DNA of 64,000 bases from Membranipora membranacea (taxonomy: Eukaryota; Bryozoa; Gymnolaemata; Cheilostomatida; Membraniporidae): the NCBI GenBank assembly GCA_914767715.1, contig OU612067.1, positions 33,950,162 through 34,014,161 on the forward strand, read 5' to 3'. Each line of letters begins with the position of its first letter. Position 1 is the first letter of the stretch. Position numbers and translations under genes: made by a program. The notes below the pieces were generated by a model that was not told the origin of the DNA, did not search any database, and saw nothing but the letters and a program-made list of their open reading frames with translations. Shown here piece after piece: positions 58,726 through 64,000 of the stretch.

Positions 58726-58884
58726 TATTGCAAGGTGTACTATGGACAAATCTCCAAGTGCCCATGCACAACAACTGTTTCATCTCATCATCATCATGCC
58801 CAAAACAAATCCTGTGGCACCAGTGAAACTGCTGTACAACAATAGTAGTTTTGCTGATGGCACCACAGGCAGCTATCAGTCTTT

Positions 58885-58907
58885 TGTGTGTGTGTGTGTG
58901 TGTGTTA
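58885..58907. repeat. (TG)n microsatellite
   Basis: TG dinucleotides in uninterrupted tandem. Confidence 0.9.
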
Positions 58908-58929
58908 TGTTGGTTGTGTGGTGATAGCT

Positions 58930-61900
58930 TATAGACTGATAACTAACTGTGGATACCACCCAAGATGGATTTTCCTCCGCACAGGAGGTAAATCTAGTAT
59001 CTTTGGTGATCTGGGTACACTGCAACCAAACAAACATAAAAGTACTGATTTCCTGGTTTCAGATCAATGTTTATGAAGCCCTACATCCCGTTTTACAAAT
59101 TGAGCACTGTTCTGTATACATTATTATAGTAATGATTTGCTCTTATTTACATGCATAGTGTCCTGTGTGAAAGGTGTAGATGGTTTCATCAGAGGAACTC
59201 CACTTGTCTGGCTAATGTGGTATGTATATTATCATACGTGATTATAATATCTTGAGTAGTTTTTCTTCAATTATAAGACGGAGAGGCCGGTGCCTTTATT
59301 AGTGTAAAGGTCTTTGGGACCTTATCTCTCTGCATTGAGTATAAATTGCGCATATTTTATAGCCATAATTCTTGGAATTCACACATTATTCACAATGATA
59401 ACAGATTAATGTTGTCCTTCATTGTCATTCTCAGAGCGAGCAGGAGTGAGTACAACAATTGCTGGTTGCTAAAGCTTTGATTCTGTTGTTATTTTGTATG
59501 TTACACAGGGGCGTATTGGACACCCCTGACCTCCCGGCATCTCGTGGGTAGGCGCCTTCCCCAAATTTTCAACGTTTGGCAGGTCAGGGGTTGGGGCTAT
59601 GAAAAAATCAGTAGATCAAGTTTTCCAAATTGCCATTGGTGTACAAAAGAGCTAATTGTGAGGGATCAGAGAGGCCTAGAGACATAAATAGAAATTCAGA
59701 GTGCAGGGGAGGGGCTTCGAGGCTAGGTGCCTCAGGAGTCGGGATATCGGCATCCAAAGTCAACCCTAACAGTTTCGCTGATCAGTGATGAAAGAAAGTA
59801 TTCACTCCTGTGATTTGCAAAGTAGTAGTGGGATGGCTTCAAACCTCTGTAACTTGTGATCCAGTTGGTATAGAAGTCTTCTGATACCAGATTTGGAATC
59901 AGCAAGCAGTGCTTCATCTCATTAAATATTCAAAGAGTGGTATGAATTTGGTGCCGTATATGGATGTAATCTGCTATTATCTGATATCCAGAAATGAACT
60001 TACTTTTTGCATTATTCTTTCAGCTGACGCTGGTTTATTAACTACGATTTATATACTGTACCGGTCTCAATTTAGAAAGTGGATTAATCTAATATTTGTA
60101 AGTAATTCTTGGTGATAATTCTGTGTAATAATGTTTCATTAATGTATTATAATATTATTATGAAGCGCTATTTTTGCAGTCGCACTATGGTTGTCTATGT
60201 CCACTCATATGCATCTTAATTATGACACTGCTCTCTGTGACAAATGTCTATAATCACTTTGTTTATTTTCATAGAGCACAAATAGAATATTAGAAGAGTA
60301 ATCAACTCAAAAGAAATGTTCAGTTGCTATACATCGAGATAATTGGTCCGTGTAGATCCATACACTGCTATGATTATGTATGTATGTATTTGAATATATA
60401 CCAGAATAATAGGTAAAATAAAGAAAAAGCATATTGAACCTGAAACCATATATATAGTATATATTGCTCTCCCAGTCGACCCAGCCAAGCCAATCAGCTC
60501 TCCCTTATCCCAAAGCATTCATATCTCCCATCCTGATCACCAAACCCGCCCAAACCTGACTCTTCTAATGCCCCTTCAAATGAACCACAGCCACCAGTAC
60601 GCTGTCCCTTCGTATGTCTCAGCAACCACCCACCCAAGCACCTCGGCCCCTAATGAATTCATGAATTTGCTCAATAAGCACTAAACTATAATTTTTAAGT
60701 AATCACAATTAGCTGGAAATTATTTCAACTTTGCTCATGTATATTTTCACAAATTACCTCTTCAACAGTATTAAAATTATACTTCTCAGTAAACTGTGTT
60801 TCTGTTTTATTGTGTAGCTTTTTGTCTACTGGATATCATGCTCATTTTACCAATTTGATACACGCATCCATACATAAATACCTACAAAGCTGATAGAGTA
60901 TTAATCTGCTTTTAATACATAGTTTTATACAAATTGATATACATAATCAATTTATACAACACACATTTTATCATGCAAATTTATAACAAATTGTTATGGT
61001 ATAATTTATTGCAAAATAAGTGTTTCTCCTGGGCACTTTACCTGGTGAATTAAAAGTATTTTTGTGAACCATACTTATATACCAAACTGCCCAGCTATCG
61101 TAATTAGTACAATCTTTAATCATATTTCTTTCCTACTTTACAGCGAAATAAACAGAAGGTAATCAAGGCAGCTCTCCCTACGCACACTGATCCGCTGTTC
61201 ACACGTAGGTACATATTTATACAGGTACATTTGGAAGAGAGTGAAGAGCAGCAAAGTATAAATCAGTATCTCAACTGATTTAACTTTTTTAATGTTTATT
61301 AGGCTTCATATCATTTCAACAATCGATAATAAATGAAAAGATAACTTTACTTTGTGAATTGAGGTTAGGCTCTTTCAGAATATGTCCACAAAATCAATGA
61401 CAAAACAGTGTAATTACTCTGAAATATCATTTGAAGAAGACCATGTCATGTTAGGGTTTTAGAATTTGGTATGTGGTGTTGGGGAGCCCCAACGGTCCCC
61501 AACGCCGCTGGGGTGAGAGTTTTTGGTGTTGGAGTAGGCCCAACGCTCCATCATCAGCGTTTGGGTGGGTTAAACTGTACCGAATCTCCATTCTGATTCA
61601 TTTTTTCTCCTTTAATTTCGTGTTTTCAAGTACTGTTAATAGGTGCGTTTTATTTCGGTCTCCTTTTGCAAAGATTTTAGACCAAGAATCTGTTTTTTAA
61701 ACAGGCTTCCTCAATTTATTGCCACCCACCCACAAAGTTAATTTGTTTTGTGTTAATATGGATTTCGACCAGGTCAGTCAAAGGTCATAGCTCATAATTC
61801 ACATGTCTACAGTCTTTTGATGGGGAGAGTGCACATTTGACTCTATTCAATAGAAATATTCCTATGTTCTTGCTAAGGCAAGTTGCAAGGTCAGTGGTTT

Positions 61901-62580
61901 TCCCATGCTTTTCACCCTTGCAGTAACAATGGAATCACAACAGTCTGTGCTGTATTTTCAATTCTCAAAGAGTAAAAGGTAAGTTAATTCTAACTTATAC
62001 CATATTCCACAGCAGTGGATGGGCTCCTGATCAATATAGGCCTACTTAGCTTGTTGGGTCGTTGGATTCAGGAAACAGTGTTGAATAATTTGAGTTTCTC
62101 TCTCTCATTCTTGCAGTACTAACTGAAACTCTGCTCCCATTCACTCACCCACACTAGGAGTAGTCCAGGGCCAATTGATCCCTACTCAATTAAGATTGAT
62201 AGACTGGACCCTCTTATTCATCATCACCATACTTATGCTCTAATTCTAACTGGTTGTCAGTGTGAGTGATACAACTCTCATGAGTTTTGAAAAATTACAC
62301 AGTAGCACACTAGGCCTATCACTATGATCACTGAAAAAGGTTTGGTTATTCAAGGACATGTTGCTTTTAAGTAGGTTTTTTAGTGAGATGGGACTGGAAA
62401 TATCATTATTACAAATCAAGTTACATCTACCATTATAAAGCAAGCATGCAACTACTTACTATGACTCCCCAGGTTGTTTCACAATTGCCTTAATTTACCT
62501 TAGGAGGAAAACTGATCTTGAATCAGATGTGATGATAATACCAAATATCTGTGATAACATTATCCATGTAAACTATTTTT
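58930..62580. other. Long noncoding stretch, nothing recognised
   Basis: No exon with coding character and splice support. A GC-richer patch (about 59516-59575 and 59700-59745, with CCTGACCTCCCGG and GGGGAGGGGCTTCG) may be an old transposon end. Another patch at 61470-61565 has short GTTGGGG/CCCCAAC complements that could fold. Confidence 0.35.
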
Positions 62581-62587
62581 TACCATA

Positions 62588-64000
62588 GGACGAACAAGAG
62601 ACTGGTAGCCAGACTACAAATGATACAGAAACAACTATAGAAACACCAGTAAGACACACAAATATGTTACAACCTATTGTCGAAGATTCATAGGATGTCA
62701 TTTTTATTCGCTTCAAATTTTTATTCCCTTGTAATAGAAAAAAAATTATGGAATACTGTGGTAACTGTATCTTGCCCAGCATAGTCAAAATGAAGCAATT
62801 TTGATATGGTATTCACACTAAAGTTCGGGTTAATTATTTACCAATTACCAAATATGCCTCAGATAGTTTTTTTTTAATTCACGTGGCACTTATACAAGTC
62901 AACAATTTTCTTATAAACCTACGCTACGTTTTGCTTATTTACAGGAGACAAACCAAATCCCGTCCATCTACACCTGATGAGTTCAAAGACAAATTTAGGG
63001 AGTATCCATGGCTCACGACAAGCAAAGAGGGCAGGCTGCTTTGTAGCACATGTAAAGAGGTGAGCGCCCTCAAGATTGATCAGGCTAAGGGTGTGTACAT
63101 TCGTAGCCAATGGGTGACAGGTGGTGTATGTGGTAGTGGAGATGATCAGGCCTGTGATTCACACGATTTCAGTGGTACCATACGATTTTGTAAATGTGGG
63201 GGTGCGATTTAGTCGTATATACGACTTTAACATTCCTAAACAGTTATTTATGTGTCTGCGTCTGACAGTAATATGATTGATGTGAATGAGAGTAGTATGT
63301 GAATGTGTAGTTGCTTCGGAAATTCATTATGATTGTTGTAATCAACTTGTGAACTTTTCGGACTACATCGTGATTTGTGTGATTTACTGTATTGCTTCAT
63401 TTGTAATCCAAAGACATGGACATATTTTCTTTCGCTCATCACTACCTACAATAACTTTATGTATTAATGGTCAATGCTCCACAATTCTGGGAGAGGGTTG
63501 GTAAAAAATCAATTAATTTGTGGTCAGTGTGATCTGGTGAACTTGGTCAGCTCAGGAACAAGATGAGCTACTACAAGGAAGCAGAGCTTTTGACAAACAA
63601 GAACATTGAGCAGACTAGATACAGAGTTAGTGTAAGCTGGTTTCAGTTACAGTGGGAACACTGATGGCACAAAATTATTAGGCAAGGAGTTATGGGGGTA
63701 ATCAGAACCACTGGTGGCAGAAAACCATAGCTAGTAAGACTTTTGGCTGTTGAAAATACTAGTAAGACTTTTTGAAATTGGTAGTAAGACCAGATTTTAT
63801 TTTGCAATCACAGGCCTGATGATGTATCAAAACAGAGTACATCTATACATCGTAAGATTTTTGACCACAAAAAATCTGCGACACACATTAAAGCTGAAGA
63901 GATTTTGCATCAGGCAAATAAAGAACAGTTGAAACAGGGTTTCAGGGAACAAAATAAGGGCCAATTTGAGACTACTGAAAGACTGATTCGGTCAGCATAT
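62588..64000 (+). CDS. hAT/ZMYM-type protein, N-terminal exons, runs off the window
   Basis: Exon candidates: 62588-about 62650 (DEQETGSQTTNDTETTIE), 62945-about 63130, about 63541-63632, and about 63815-64000 (open at the window end). Exon 2 encodes EFKDKFREYPWLTTSKEGRL, LCSTCKEVSAL and GVYIRSQWVTGG, a TTF/BED-like zinc finger block seen at the start of hAT-derived animal proteins such as KIAA1586- and ZMYM-like ones. The last exon reads RKIFDHKKSATHIKAEEILH, which fits the His/Ser...His spacing (LRxKIxxHxxSxxHxxA) that follows the first Cys pair. Whether this is a transposase or a domesticated host gene cannot be told without the C-terminal part. Exon edges are approximate. Confidence 0.55.

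Noticed and set aside
1-64000. CRISPR arrays, bacterial operons, ribosomal RNA
   Set aside because: No such structures seen; the spliced gene structure shows eukaryotic nuclear DNA.

Overview
The window is animal nuclear DNA. Genes are split into many short exons with GT-AG introns, intergenic and intronic DNA is AT-rich, and several classes of DNA transposon, tRNA-derived SINEs and a Bel/Pao remnant are present. The gene families (fucolectin-like lectin domain joined to fibronectin III repeats and tandem tyrosine phosphatase domains, DUF4806 protein, TNP2-like transposase, PIF/Harbinger, hAT) suit an early-branching marine invertebrate. A sponge is my best guess, but no sequence marker fixes the phylum. 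All exon models here were built by eye from splice signals, reading phase and comparison between the two paralogues.

Layout. (1) 76-9146, plus strand: an eight-exon gene of the DUF4806 family, entering from the left edge, with one in-frame TAG in exon 2. Its third intron (1420-6810) holds what looks like a whole transposable element: a minus-strand three-exon ORF (1984-about 3405) and a plus-strand five-exon TNP2/CACTA-like transposase gene (3416-6053), placed head to head and flanked by inverted copies of a short TTACGGTAA-type motif. (2) 9147-13031: mostly noncoding DNA with a broken RecQ-like helicase fragment on the minus strand (10178-10600). (3) 13032-31911 and 33701-52672: two tandem plus-strand paralogues of a cell-surface receptor. 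The duplication includes about 430 bp of upstream DNA (11810-12250 against 32490-32945). Both have a signal peptide, a fucolectin/F5-8C-like lectin domain, fibronectin III domains and an RPTP-type juxtamembrane module. Paralogue B (33701-52672) continues into a transmembrane helix, a catalytically complete phosphatase domain D1, a degenerate D2 and a C-terminal SDYANF motif like the Grb2-binding tail of vertebrate PTP-alpha. Paralogue A (13032-31911) replaces all of that by a Sushi domain, a transmembrane helix and a tail of a few residues. The pair therefore resembles paired immune or recognition receptors: the same ectodomain with and without an enzymatic tail. Each copy has at least one apparent frame break, so the functional state is open. 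(4) Inside paralogue A sits a 6.0-kb composite element (22464-28504) with hAT-like ends, carrying direct and inverted 1.3-kb units with G-rich minisatellites. (5) 53420-54886: broken PIF/Harbinger transposase. (6) 55000-62560: largely noncoding, with hairpins and simple repeats. (7) 62588-64000: start of a gene with a hAT/ZMYM-type zinc-finger N-terminus that leaves the window.

How it fits together: the receptor pair is the main host locus. The rest is a transposon-rich setting that has inserted into introns of the host genes and, in paralogue A, coincides with loss of one fibronectin III exon.
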